Assembly (NCBI GenBank): GCA_029204225.1
Contig: CM055107.1
Location: forward strand, 9,479,472-9,543,471
Direction of reading: 5' to 3'
Source of the DNA: Diphasiastrum complanatum
Taxonomy: Eukaryota > Streptophyta > Lycopodiopsida > Lycopodiales > Lycopodiaceae
DNA: 64,000 nt
Shown here one piece after another: positions 33,241 through 46,573 of this stretch. The notes under the pieces were generated by a model. It saw only the letters and a list, made by a program, of their open reading frames with translations. It did no database searches and had not been told where the DNA came from. Made by a program: the position numbers and the translations under genes. Positions within the stretch are counted from its first letter, which is position 1, and every line of letters begins with the position of its first letter.

Positions 33241-34638
33241 CTAAAATTTTAAACGCAATGGTTTCTTTACAAAAATTATTTTATGCACCTTATTGAAATT
33301 TTGTCCTCCAAGAAAATGAGACAGTGCCTTGATTGCCATAATCATAGTCTCACCATGTTGATGAAACTTTGAATGGGCAACACTTATCTCATTATTCTTG
33401 AAAAACTTCAGATAGTGCCCCAGTGCATGATCTCTTGAAAATTTTCCAGCAGAAGATCTCTGCCCTCCTCGACGAATTGCGAAATCATCAAGAAAAATTG
33501 TTCCCTGAAATGATAAAAAACAAAGTAAGCTCCAGTATATAATCTGACATAACGAATCTACTAGTACATGATAAGATACAAAAACTTACGCATTCGGCTT
33601 TGTCTTCTCTAATTACTGTCTCTCCATCAATATTATGTCCACCTTTCGATGTCAATATTGTTGGTGAATAAGCAGTTGGTTGTGGAAAACCAAGTTGACT
33701 TTGGATTCTAAGAAATTCCTCCTCAGAAGGTAGATCATCTTCTTTGTTGCGCATTTCCTCTACAACCATTTCCTCCACAGCCATTTTCAAGCAATCTTTC
33801 CCTGAATAAAACTTATCATTATGTACATCATCAACACCATGGAGAAGATCATTAGCATCAAAATCAATCATATCCGAAAATTCATCAAGCTCAAAGAGTC
33901 TCAGCTTCAATGAAATAAAAAAGATCCGATATATCCGATATTGTCAAAAACGAATTATTATCTATATTATAAGTAGGCAAAGTGATCAAAGATTTATCAG
34001 AAGGAGAAATGGTAGTGAGTGTTCTAGGGCCTATAAACGATGCCCTATTTTGAGCAGGATCTAAATCTAAACAATCATCTAAATTAACGCTCGTATCAAT
34101 AAAAAAAAATATCTATATCTACAATCTTTGACTTTTCAGACTTTGTACCACTAGAAGAAGCAGCTTCAGAAGTGGAAGGGACAACTTCCGAATCGTCAGA
34201 AATATTTAACAAAAGAAAAAAAATAAATGCAGACTGAAAATCAACAAATCTACATTTTTTATTGTGAATTGGGCACTCATCTACAGACTTGAAATCATTA
34301 TGTAACTTGGTGAACATTCTGTCAAGCTTAGCTTTATAGATATGCTTGTCGAGTGTCACTAGGTCCTGATAATGAATCATGTCTTTGTTTTGAGATCTGA
34401 ATAGTGGAGTACTAAGCAGAGACTTAAATCTTAGATATATTTCAGAAAATGCCTCCACACCAGGACTCTCAGTAATAGAAGGAAGAATAAAAAAAAATGG
34501 AGAAAAAAGAGATTTGAAATACTCCAAACTATCAGTTATACCAAATTCATGAAAAAAAAAAAACAAACTAGAATCAAAATTAGACATTTTAAACAAAAAC
34601 TGCAAATGTAAAATTCCAAATATCGCTCTCAGGCGCAA
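33241..34638 (-). pseudogene. Convergent spliced gene of unknown family
   Basis: Reading right to left: ITDSLEYFKSLFSP, ESPGVEAFSEIYLRFKSLLS, DKHIYKAKLDRMFTKLHNDF, a Ser/Glu-rich acidic part (34,638-34,096), then DPAQNRASFIGPRTLTTISP (to about 33,930). After a frameshift come LFELDEFSDMIDFDANDLLH and EEEFLRIQSQLGFPQPTAYS (33,910-33,590). An intron (33,505-33,589; GTAAGT...TTTCAG) joins to GTIFLDDFAIRRGGQRSSAG, FSRDHALGHYLKFFKNNEI and HFLGGQNF, ending at 33,241. The last exon is open and looks protein-like. Homopolymer runs (A8-A10) produce most of the breaks. No family recognised. Its 3' tail is shared with 1-575. Confidence 0.5.
33505..33589 (-). other. Intron in the convergent minus-strand gene
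   Basis: 85 bp on the minus strand, donor GC/GTAAGT and acceptor catttcAG/GG. It joins two open frames at a codon boundary. Confidence 0.7.
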
Positions 34639-34639
34639 A

Positions 34640-36483
34640 CTGCAGGTCAGGCAAGAACCTCAAGGCAATGTGCACTCGAAAAGATATTAGAAATTAGAGT
34701 CTGTGATAGCCATGCAGGCCTTACAGGGTGCTGTAGAAGATTTTCTGTCCCAGGTTTTTGAGGATACCTGTCTTTTGGCAATGACAATGCATATGCAGTA
34801 ATGGTACATTGATTTTCTTATCTGAACTATCTGTCATTTACATATCCAATATTTTTGGGTCTCTTCGGACAGTGATGAGCTAAAAGGGTAGGCCTCATCA
34901 ACCAATAGCATTTCCACATGCTGCCCGATGAAACAACAATATATTTTAGAAGTCTTTATCTTATTATAAATTTGGAAAATTCTACGTTACGTAGAACCTC
35001 GATTTCAAGGTTTCAATTGGTCCACATGGCAACGAAAATAAGAAAAAAATAAAAAAAATATCTTTTTCAAAGACCCTCTTTGGGCTCTAAGTTTCTCTAA
35101 TGGGTTTACATTAATTAGAGAAGTTCAATCATTGACATTGTAGGGGCTTTGTGGTGATTGAACCCTTCTAATCTAAGATTAACTCGAGACCTTGATCCAA
35201 CATATATTCTAATGTGACTAAAACAGACAAAACTAGACCATTGACCATGCGGGGGCTGTTAGATTTATATGCTCAAGACCAAATCAATTCAGTAATGAGC
35301 ATCCTGAAAAAGGTTTATGTCATAGTCCGAATCCACCTACTTCAAAGTCATCGAAGTCCGAAGTTCGACTTTATCGACTTCGACTTCTCCATGTATATAA
35401 TCGAAGATAAACGACATCAAAAAACACGACTTACACCATCACTTCGACTCCATCGACAATCCGACTTTGTCGACTTGTCATCAACCCTCAACTAACTTTG
35501 AAGTCAATGAAGACATCGACTTTGACATCTCATCGACTCCCTCATTAGGAAAAATTTGATCCAAATATTGTCATAGGACTTTATAACAGTTCACCTACTA
35601 TTGTACATACATTTATTGTTACAAGGCGGTTGTAATAAATAGCAGATAACATCTAATGTAGAAGATATTTTAAACAGGTAGATATTTGTCAAAATAGATA
35701 TTTTGTAATATAGAATCAATTGAGAAGACACTTAGGATTAAGTTGATCACTAATCAATCTTCTCAATTAGATTTTTCATGTTGCCAATGTTATCACGCTC
35801 AACAATCAAGTTGAAGTTATCACTTCATGAAATCGTACTCATTGTTGATATTAATTAGAGTGCAATTTTGATCTCACTATTGTATTGTTCATTTGCGCTT
35901 ATCTGAATCATTCGTCTTGAATATTTTTTATGCTAATTGTGGTGCTTCCAATCCTACACCTTCCACCTCTGATTGACAAACTCGAGGGAGATAACTAAAG
36001 CGAAAAACAAAGGTCCAATATCAGAACTAATCAAGTTCTTGACAACTACTCTATAGAGTGAGGCATTTGAGATATCAAAATCTTGGATGGATATGTGATT
36101 ACATGTACCTTGATTTGTAGATACGATCTTGGATGAATCAGCTAGAGCAAATGCCTTGATTAATGCTAAGGTCTTGGATGGATCTGTGAGAGCAAGTGTC
36201 TTGATCTATGCTATTCTCGATGAATTACTCTAGGAAACAACAAAACCCAAAAAACACAAAGCACGCTAAACATTTCTGCTAAAGGAAGATCTGATTGAAG
36301 TGCCAAATGATTCAAAATCAAAAAACATTCAGAAAATATCAAAAATACAAAAACAATCCCACCAATACATCTAGCTCTGAATGCAATTAAGATCGAAAAA
36401 GAGAATCGCAAAGACCACGATCTATAACTTCCATCAGATCTAGTATATTCGAGATTGCATATCTAGTACAATCGGTTTTTCCA
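34640..36483. other. Non-coding; probable LTR/leader ahead of a gypsy Gag
   Basis: 34,978-34,995 holds a near-palindrome (ttctacgttacgtagaa). 35,330-35,530 is dense in tcgac words (about 20). 35,560-35,960 is AT-rich and ends ggtgcttccaatcc, a possible LTR end. I did not find a partner LTR. Confidence 0.35.
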
Positions 36484-37169
36484 GTGGTAATTCCAATCAT
36501 GGCGAATATCGAGAATGCCATGACTCATAATCGAGGTCTGCCTAAGATAGAGTTACCGAAGTTTAAATACCAATGTGACCCTAACAGATTTTTCCATATG
36601 TATGTAGAAGCTTTTGAAACTTGCGGAATGAATGACGACCAATCGATGAGGAAGTATTTCAGCTTATGCCTCACTAATTCTACCAGTGATTGGTATTTCA
36701 ATCTAGAGGCCGTCGAAAAAGAAAATTGGGCCACCTTATGAAGGCCATTCAACTTGCGCTTCAAGACCACTAGATTTATGGAATATCCCCTCTTACAACT
36801 CGATGAGTGTGTATTAAGAGTCGCGAGTCGGTTAGAGACTATATCGGAAGGGTCAAGAAGTTAAAGGGACAATGTACTCCATCTAGTGTGCCTGACGCTA
36901 GTGTGATCTCATGGTTTATGGCGGGGTTTCCAAAAAGCATTCAGCACCATATGAAATACAGAAGCAAATACGAGACCTTTGAAGCATGTGTCGATGCCAT
37001 ACGAGAGGAGGATGAGAGCTCAGGAAGTAGTTCGGATAGCTCCACCGATAGATCCAAAGGGCACCGTCGAGATAAGGAAAAGGAGAAGATAGAAGAATCT
37101 ACCTCTACAACTTCTGCTGACACCTTCACTAAATCATTTGAGAATCTACAAATCCATCAAAATGATTAG
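36484..37169 (+). pseudogene. Ty3/gypsy-like Gag fragment
   Basis: LPKIELPKFKYQCDPNRFF and FSLCLTNSTSDWYFNLEAV form the retrotransposon-Gag fold start. After a TGA at 36,739 and a frameshift, SRESVRDYIGRVKKLKGQC, ISWFMAGFPKSIQHHM and FEACVDAIREEDE complete it, followed by a Ser/charged tail. Sequence changes at about 37,170, where the next element begins. Confidence 0.85.
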
Positions 37170-38010
37170 CTGCGGAAGTTTATTGTGATAAATTTCAACT
37201 AGTTTAGTCATATTTTGGTTAATTGTCAATATTAGGCCAATATGCATTTTAGACTTAGAGATAAGCTTTATGAAAGTTATTTTAGTCTAAGTTCATTTGA
37301 ATTACCACTTTTGAAAAGTGTGGAAAAGTTATAAGGTCAAGTTTGAAAGATTTAAATTTGAATGTTTGGTTCATTGAATCTAGTCCATATTTCTAGTAGG
37401 GTTTTTGATCTAGAAGTTTCAATGGAGGGAAACCAAATTCAAAAGAGGTCATGGATATACTATAAATAGACGTACACATGTGGGAAGAGTATCATTCTCT
37501 CTCTCTCACCTCATTCATTGTTATACATGACTCTTCTCTGATTTTTTGTAACTCAAAACTCAATATAGGGTTGTAATCCTGAAGTAGGCCGATTTCGCAC
37601 TTCACTTACTAGATTTGGGCGACTTTAATTGCATTAGGGAGGTCTCATTGAAAGCTACAAGATTCTATATCAAGTTTGTGGAGTTTGCATGTAGAATTTG
37701 TAAGATTCATTTTTTTGTACTTTTGTCAAAACCCTAAATTTGTTTGGATCTCTTATGTTAGAGGTTGTTGGACCTTTTAAGAGCGAGTTTCAAGTTTAGA
37801 AAGTACAAAAGGGCATGAGATTGTAGGTTGATCATGTGTTGATCAAATATCTTCCATTCTAGGTGTTGATTTTGCTAGGTTTGGTGCAAGAAAGAGATTT
37901 CTGAGGTTCCATATCTTTGCAATTTCTTCTTCGGTTCATTTGTTGACATTCAAGAGAGTGCTTTTTTGTGCATTGGAACAGGTTGAAAGAGAAGATCAGG
38001 TCATTGCAAC
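37170..38010 (+). repeat. Copia H 5' LTR and leader
   Basis: The non-coding stretch between the interrupted gypsy Gag and the copia H start has a strong TATA-like box (tactataaataga, 37,458-37,470) followed by a CT-rich start region, as in plant LTR promoters. The LTR edges and primer site are not identified. Confidence 0.5.
37461..37468 (+). promoter_or_regulatory. TATA box of copia H LTR
   Basis: TATAAATA, about 545 bp ahead of the Gag ATG, with a TCTCTCTCTC tract 30-50 bp downstream. Confidence 0.6.
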
Positions 38011-38435
38011 ATGGCAACCACAAGTGGAGGCTTTATGTTGGAAAGCAATGATAGGCTTACCTCAAGCAACTATTCTACCTGGAAGGTGAGAATGGAGTCT
38101 CTCCTTAAGATGAATGAGTTGTTGTTGGACATTGTTGCAGGAGTGGAAAAAAGGCACTTGGCACAACAATATCAAGTGAGGTATGACAAGAGAGCTAAAA
38201 GAGATCTACACATGATAAAGATGAATGTTACCAATGAGCTTCTCAAGGAAGCTGGTAAGTGCACATCATTTTTTGAGGCTTGGGAAGCTTTGCAGAAGCT
38301 TTATGAATCCAAGTCTACATCAAGAGTACTTACTCTTAGAAGGCAAATCTTTCGAAGTATGCAAAAGAAGGAAGAGAGTGCTCATGCTTTTGTGTTGAGA
38401 GTTAAAGCATTTAATGATGAGCTAGCATGTATTGA
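38011..38435 (+). pseudogene. Copia H Gag N-terminal part (UBN2 type)
   Basis: MATTSGGFMLESNDRLTSSN, YSTWKVRMESLLKMNELL, FFEAWEALQKLYESKSTSR, LRRQIFRSMQKKEE and FVLRVKAFNDELACID are the order seen in copia Gag (DUF4219 plus UBN2). The frame is intact until 38,435, where element E is inserted. The remaining Gag resumes at 56,957. Confidence 0.92.
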
Positions 38436-39241
38436 TGTTAGCGGATTCCAGAGCATCCCCAGATGCCGAGCCAAGCTGAAGACACAGAGTATCTCTCACT
38501 CATGACCGAGGAGGTCTCAGAAGGAGGAGAGCAGAAGAAGCTGAGAGTCGAGGATTACTAGCTAGGATGACAATTATTTTCTATGTGAGCCTACATGGTG
38601 TATCCCAGAGAAGGAACGACCATGTAGGAGCTAGTAATGTTTCCTAGGCAATGTAAATAAGTGTAGACCCCCTTAAATAATTTAGAGTGAGCCACCTTTT
38701 GATGGTGACCTCTAGTGGAAGGGCAAATTCCACATGTAATTTCTAATTCGGTGGAATGATTTGCTGAGATTGTGGGTCTGATTTGGATATTCACTAACAA
38801 TCTTGTCCTTGATTGTTCTTGGGTATTCCAAGCATCAAGAAATGGGTGTTTCTTGATCCTTGGGCTGCTAGAATGTTGTTAGAAAGTTAGCTTTCTTGTT
38901 TCTTGTTTCTTGTTGAGTAGCTTAATCTTATTTCGCATTCTTCCCTGATTTCCTAAGATAGTTTGGTAGATAGATTGTAGATTTTCTCTCTGTTTAGAAC
39001 GTTGATCTATGCTAAGCTAGGACTGGTTGCATGGCTTGTAAATGCATGTAGCTGAGTAACGTAACTGTTTCATCCCACTGACAGGCTGGGAACAAATGTT
39101 GTAATATGAGAAATACTCCTGCTTGGAAACTGTTCTAGACAAGAAGATTAATTTGTAAAGAATTGTAACCAACGGAAGTAACAAAAGAGAATAAGAACGA
39201 AAAAGATTTGTGTTCATAGATTCAGTTGGAATCTGTGAACA
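38436..39241 (+). repeat. 5' LTR of element E
   Basis: 806 bp, starts TGTTAGCGGATTCC and ends ctgtgaaca. It lacks about 300 bp present in the right LTR (56,190-56,500). Confidence 0.85.
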
Positions 39242-39258
39242 TTTGGCATCATTTCCCC
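39242..39258 (+). other. Primer-binding site of element E
   Basis: tttggcatcatttcccc abuts the LTR. Element F has the parallel tttggcacccttgctgc. The shared TTTGGCAYC suggests a non-Met tRNA primer. Confidence 0.55.
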
Positions 39259-39344
39259 AACTACACAAACACTTATCCAAGCCAAACCTTTTCGATATGT
39301 GCTGCCAAACCATCACTCTGAAGTCTCACACACGCATCATTACC

Positions 39345-40125
39345 GAGCTCGTTACTTTGGTCTCGACCGACGTCCAGTTCCGTTCTCGACCGAGGCTTCA
39401 TGCTCCTTCCCTAGCGAGCTCCACAACTCTCGTCTGGACCGGACAAAATCTTGTTTCATTCACCTATTGAAACTACACACTCACTCTCGACCAAACAACT
39501 GCTCACAATATCCTGCCAAGTCCCGAGTTAAATCTCAACCAATGCTCATCGATCAGATCTCACCGGAGCCTTTCCATTGACATCTCGACACCAGACCTTC
39601 TGTCGCATCTCAACCGGTTCCTTTCCATTACTTCTCGACCGAAGACGTTCTATCAATTCTCAACCAAAGGCATCCTATACAATCTCAACCGAAGCTATCT
39701 ATCGAATCTCAACTGAAGGCATTCTATAAGATCTTAACCAAAAGTTGTCTATCAAATATCAACTGGAGCTTTCCGTACAAATCTCAACCGAAGGCATTCC
39801 TGTTAAAACTCAACCGAAGGCATTCATGTTAGATCTCGACCGGAGCTTTCTCTCAGATCTCGATCGAAGCATCCTGTCAGATCTCAATTGGAGCTTTCTC
39901 TCATATCTCGACCGAAGCATCTTGTCACATCTCGACCGAAGCTTGCTCTCAGATCTCGATCGCAGCATCCTGTCAAATCTCGACTGGAGCTGTCTCTCAT
40001 ATCTCAACCGGACTATTCTATCACCTCTCAATCGGACTATTCTATCAACTCTCAATCAGACCTTTCTATCACTTCCTAACCGAGTATTTCTATCAACTCT
40101 CAACCAAGAGCTTCGACTTCGAACC
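39345..40125 (+). repeat. 24-bp repeat array in element E leader
   Basis: Units of the form TCTCGACCGAAGC plus 11 bp. From 39,832 to 40,105 the spacing is exactly 24 bp for about 11 units (agatctcgaccggagctttctctc type). Looser copies run back to 39,345. In one frame it encodes an 8-residue period (SDLDRSIL). Confidence 0.92.
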
Positions 40126-40410
40126 TGAACCAAGTCAACTTCAAGGCAAAGTCAACTTTCTTATTTGACTAGGTCTCAATGTTTGCCAAATCCCACAGTT
40201 CTTTCCAACTTTATTGCAAAATCCTAACACAACAAAACAAAACAAAAAAAATCAAAACAACTGTGCCATTTGGACACCACCACATTAGTCTCTAACTAAT
40301 ATTTAAAAACAAAAGAACAAAAAAACAAAAAAACAAAAATAAACACTAGTCAAGCTACCAAAGAGTCCAAGAGGCCTATTTACTCAATCCTAAGGTACTC
40401 TAGAGTTGTT

Positions 40411-41424
40411 ATGGATCATCCTTATGATCCAAATTCCACAGAGGACTATCCACCAGAGATGGTCTCCCCATCTACCGAACAGGCTTGATTCAATCAATAT
40501 TCTAGGATGAAATCCCAAGTCCAAGAGCCATCAACGAACCCATTTGACAGATGGGAACCAATGCGTTTTGAAGCTCCATACGATCGACCACATTTTCATG
40601 CTACAAAATCTTCACATGCACGAGCTCACTTAAACAGAGCTTTTGCAAATAATGTTTCGTGTACTGAAAAACGTACTCCCAAGTTAGATTTACCTAAGTA
40701 CGACGGTAACACTAACCCTCAAATACCCATTTGATCAAATGTGACATCTGTGACTTTATAATCATACTTCACTCTATTGCTATTATAACCCAAGGAACCA
40801 GCCTCACAACCAGTTAGGGGGACATTATCAACCTCCTTGACAACAATTTATTTCACAAACCCAAAATCAACACTATCCACCATGAAACAACCGAGTCCAT
40901 ATACAACAATTAACCAGACAATCTCGACATGAACCTAAACCACAACTGGCACTCTTAGGACCACCTCCACGGGGACAACATGATCTAGGAGCACAAAAAC
41001 ATAGACACCCTCGAGAAAATGCACAAACACATCTTGTAGAAAACTCCTACGATCACCATATAATCACGATACCACACTCCCATCAGCTAGTTCTCAACCA
41101 TATCACACCGACAACTCATGCTCGTGCAAACGGGATGAGTATTCCACACCACCAGAAAATCCAGCACAGCTAGCCATCCAAGATGGTTATGCTATTGCCA
41201 CAGGTTCAATGAGCAGTCACCTTTTTATATGTGGCAAAACTGGCCACTTCGTGGTTGACTGTAAAGTTAAAAACCAATACCATGCGGAGTGTCCAGACTG
41301 TGTTCGTAAACACAGTTTCAAAGAATACCCTAAACAACCTAATAGGAACCTTCCAGCACATCATATATCATCCGAACTTGTTAGAGTTCTCACTATAGCA
41401 CAACGCCAACACCACGAACATTAG
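40411..41424 (+). pseudogene. Element E Gag (central domain deleted)
   Basis: The ATG at 40,411 opens MDHPYDPNSTEDYPPEMVSP. A TGA at 40,486 stands where element F has Arg. Continues to EKRTPKLDLPKYDGNTNPQ. The retrotransposon-Gag domain, present in element F's Gag, is missing here. The zinc-knuckle region remains (FICGKTGHFVVDC with the first Cys changed to Leu; then HAECPDCVRKHSF). Confidence 0.85.
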
Positions 41425-41544
41425 CAAAACAATGCCAAATCAGCTGATCCACATGGAAGCCACTTGACAGCTTCCACATTACCCAAAGACTACCCACACC
41501 CAAACGTGGAACAAATGTAGTACAATGAATTTAGAGATGAGTTT

Positions 41545-41927
41545 TTGCAAGAGAAAGAACATACGAAAAGTTTGTTATCTGCTCAGATCCCTGAAAAAGA
41601 GCAATCCCTACAGGGACTTGAAGTATTTTCTGACCTCCTGCAAGCTCAACTCACTATGCCATTTCATAGCGCGATAAAATCTGTCATCGGGCTTCAATGC
41701 TATATCCATCATAGTTTTCTACTGTCTACTATTCTTGATGACCAGCTGAAAACAGAAGAGATTCCTGAAATTTCCCATATTCCTATGAATCTACTGAATA
41801 TAGGTGTTGTTAAGGGGACTAGCATCACCTTACCTTTGTCCTATAAAGACTACCCCGCAGTATCCACTATCCTTGATAGCGGATCAGACATCAATATAAT
41901 GGCTTTATCATTGGCAAAGTCATGGGG
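41545..41927 (+). pseudogene. Element E protease, first part
   Basis: TILDSGSDINIMALSLAKSWG is the retropepsin active-site segment with catalytic DSG. It is cut at 41,927 by element F and resumes at 47,701. Confidence 0.85.
41923..41927. repeat. Target-site duplication of element F (left), TGGGG
   Basis: Equals 47,701-47,705. The protease frame reads through Trp-Gly at both copies. Confidence 0.85.
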
Positions 41928-42200
41928 TGTTGGTAGTTTCCTCTGTCTGTCTACTAGTTCTACTTGTTTGCTTCTTGTTACAGCTTATGCTACCTCCATT
42001 CTGGTTGTTAGCTGGGCATATTCTTGATCATTTCTATTTGGTTCAATGCCCATATCAGGCAGCAGATTCTCGGGGCTGTAGTATGGTTCAACCTGTCACG
42101 GATACTCATATTTCGAACACTCTTGAACTCTTGAAATCATTGCAATCATTCTACCATGCAAGCACACCAAGAATGCCCAAAAACAGCTCTTCTTGAAACA
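41928..42200 (-). repeat. Truncated 3' LTR of element F
   Basis: 273 bp matching 46,574-46,847 (tgttgktagttt... to ttcttgaaaca). Confidence 0.88.
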
Positions 42201-44260
<2,060 letters not shown>

Positions 44261-44268
44261 GTTGGTTG

Positions 44269-45655
44269 CTATGGTGCTCGTGTTGTTGTCGTGAAGATCC
44301 TATTGTGATTCATAACTGATGTGACGGGCATGTAGGATCTTAGTTGGTTGCTTTGGACAGTCTTTGAAACTGTGTTTTCGGATACAGTCGAGACACTCAG
44401 CATGGTACTGGGTCTTAACTGGCCAATCAACCATGAAGTGGCCAGTTTCACCACAGATGAAACATCTGGTGTGCAGTGCATAGCCATCTTGTATGGCTAG
44501 TGGTTCTGGACTTTCTGGTGGGTATTCATGATAAGTCAAGGAATGTCCAGATGGTGACGGTTGTTCTTCGTATTGTTGGACTGTATGTGCTTGGATAGGT
44601 TGATATGAAGGACAAGCATCAATAGGATGCGTAGCCCTGCAGTTTGGGCACCATATTGTTTTTCATCTATAAGGTACCTGTGCAGGTTTTGGCTGACCAG
44701 GCATACTGCTATGGATAGATGTCAAGATAGTTTGAAACTCATTGGTGAGTTTCTCAATCTGTAGCTGATGTTGCTTATTAAGCAACTCCAACTGGGATTT
44801 CCAAAGTTGATCTCGGGTGTCCTCAATCGGCTTCGACTCATGGGCAGGAGCACGTGGTGCTCATCTTTCCCTGGATTCATCAACATCTAATCCTTCTTCT
44901 TCTTCCTTGATGGCATCAAACATAGCTAACTTTAGACTCGTGTATCCATCATTGGATTTAAGCTCACGTCTAATCCATCTTGGAAGGCCAACTAAGAACC
45001 TAATGATGAGCATCTGTTCGGAGGGCTGTTCTTGGACTTGACTTCTAAGGCATTTGAAATGCTCAATATAGTCTCGTACACGTTCGTCCTTTGCCATCTT
45101 GATGTTACTCAATTTGACAAAAGGGCTTTCGATCAAGCGAAAGGGCTTAAAATGCTTGACAAATGACGCTTTTAAAATTGACCAGTCTGTCTTTTCATCA
45201 CGATCAAGGTTGAAAAACCAATTACGTGCTTTAGCGATCATGGTCATTGAAAACAGTTGGACCATAGCATCAAGAAATGTTTCGCCATACACATCACATG
45301 CATTCTCAAAGATTTGCAAAAATCTTTGAGGGTCCAAACTACCGTCAAAATTTGGTAGATCTAGTTTGGGTGTATGTCTTTCATGATGAGCTTCGTGGGT
45401 AGCAGAAACTCCAATAGGGTTGGTTCTGGCCTGTGAGGTTTCAGCACCATAAAATTGGGGTCGTGCGCGTGAGGACTCAGCTCGATCAGGTTCTTGTCCC
45501 TCGAATGGGTTTGTGGATGGCTTGTGTATTTGGGCCCGCATTCGGTAGAACCTACGACGTTTAATTTGTTCAGTTATAGGGGACCTGATCTCGTATGGAT
45601 AATCTTCGAGGATTTCAGGATTTGTATTGTCAGCCGTTGGGTACTGTTGTGTCAT
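44269..45655 (-). pseudogene. Element F Gag
   Basis: The minus-strand ATG at 45,655 opens MTQQYPTADNTNPEILEDYP. The Gag domain spans about residues 90-235 (TPKLDLPNFDGSLDPQRFLQ, ARNWFFNLDRDEKTDWSIL, ERVRDYIEHFKCL, LPRWIRRELKS). The C-terminal part in other frames has two metal-binding motifs: CFICGETGHFMVDW (last Cys changed to Trp) and CLDCIRKHSFKDC. The first 264 codons are open, the best-preserved Gag of this family here. Confidence 0.9.
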
Positions 45656-45949
45656 TTTTGTGTTGGGTATGTGTTTCTAGTGTTTTTGGATTTTTTAGGG
45701 TTTTTGGTGTTTTTGGATTTTTAGGATTTTTTAGGGTGTTGAAGGAAGTGAAGTTGGAGACTCAGTATAAAAAGGGTTTTCTATTGGTATGAGTTTTATT
45801 TTTTTGAATTTTTTTTTTGTGTTCATGCCTTTTTTTTTCTTTTTCTTTTTTCCAATCTCTAAGGCTTTGGGGAGATGGTGGTTCGGTTGAAATGCCAATC
45901 AGAGGTGTCATTTGAAAGTTCTATGGTCTAGCATGGATTTGGTCAGTTG

Positions 45950-46300
45950 AGATGGTGAGGAATCCCGTCGGTCGATATTGGACCCAGAACCATCGGTCGA
46001 GATCTGACTCAAATCCGTCAGTCGAGATCTGATCGAAAATCCATCGGTCGAGATCTGACTCGAACCCGTTGGTCGAGATCTGATCAAAAACTCGTCGGTT
46101 GAGATCTCAAAAAAAACGTCGGTGGAGATTTCAAAAAAAACGTTGGTTGAGATTTCAAAAATAATCGTCGGCTGAGATATGAGCGGAGGGCGTCGGTTGA
46201 GATGTGAAGGAAAGCGTCGGTTGAGATATGAAAGGAAGCGTTGGCTGAGATGTGAAGGGAAGCGTCGGTTGAGGAAGCGTCGGCTGAGATGTGAAGGAAA
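45950..46300 (-). repeat. 24-26 bp repeat array in element F leader
   Basis: On the minus strand, TCTCRACCGACGR units recur about every 24-26 bp, for example agatctcgaccgatgg. It lies between the primer site and Gag, the same place as in element E. Confidence 0.88.
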
Positions 46301-46556
46301 TGGAGCATGACGGAGCGGCTGAAGGAGTGTAGTTGATGGGTGTGGGCTCTGGTTTGCAGTTGTTGTGGCTTGCTGGTTGGTTTGCAGGTTCAGGTGCAAG
46401 CAAGTTGGTTTTTAGACGGATTTGCAAGCAAGTCGTTTTGCCTGCAATTGTTGTTTCTTGCAGGTCGTTTTGTAGGTAGGGTAGTTCGTTTGCAAGGTAG
46501 ACTGTAGATAAGAACATTGTTGCAGCAAGTGTGGGTTTATGAGGTGTGGAGTTTAA

Positions 46557-46573
46557 GCAGCAAGGGTGCCAAA
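46557..46573 (-). other. Primer-binding site of element F
   Basis: Minus strand TTTGGCACCCTTGCTGC abuts the LTR end. Confidence 0.55.

Noticed and set aside
34978-34995. Palindrome as the terminal repeat of the 30-34.6 kb element
   Set aside because: No matching sequence was found at the other side, so it cannot be called an element end.
39345-40125. CRISPR-like array
   Set aside because: Repeats are contiguous, degenerate 24-bp units without unique spacers, in a plant retroelement leader.
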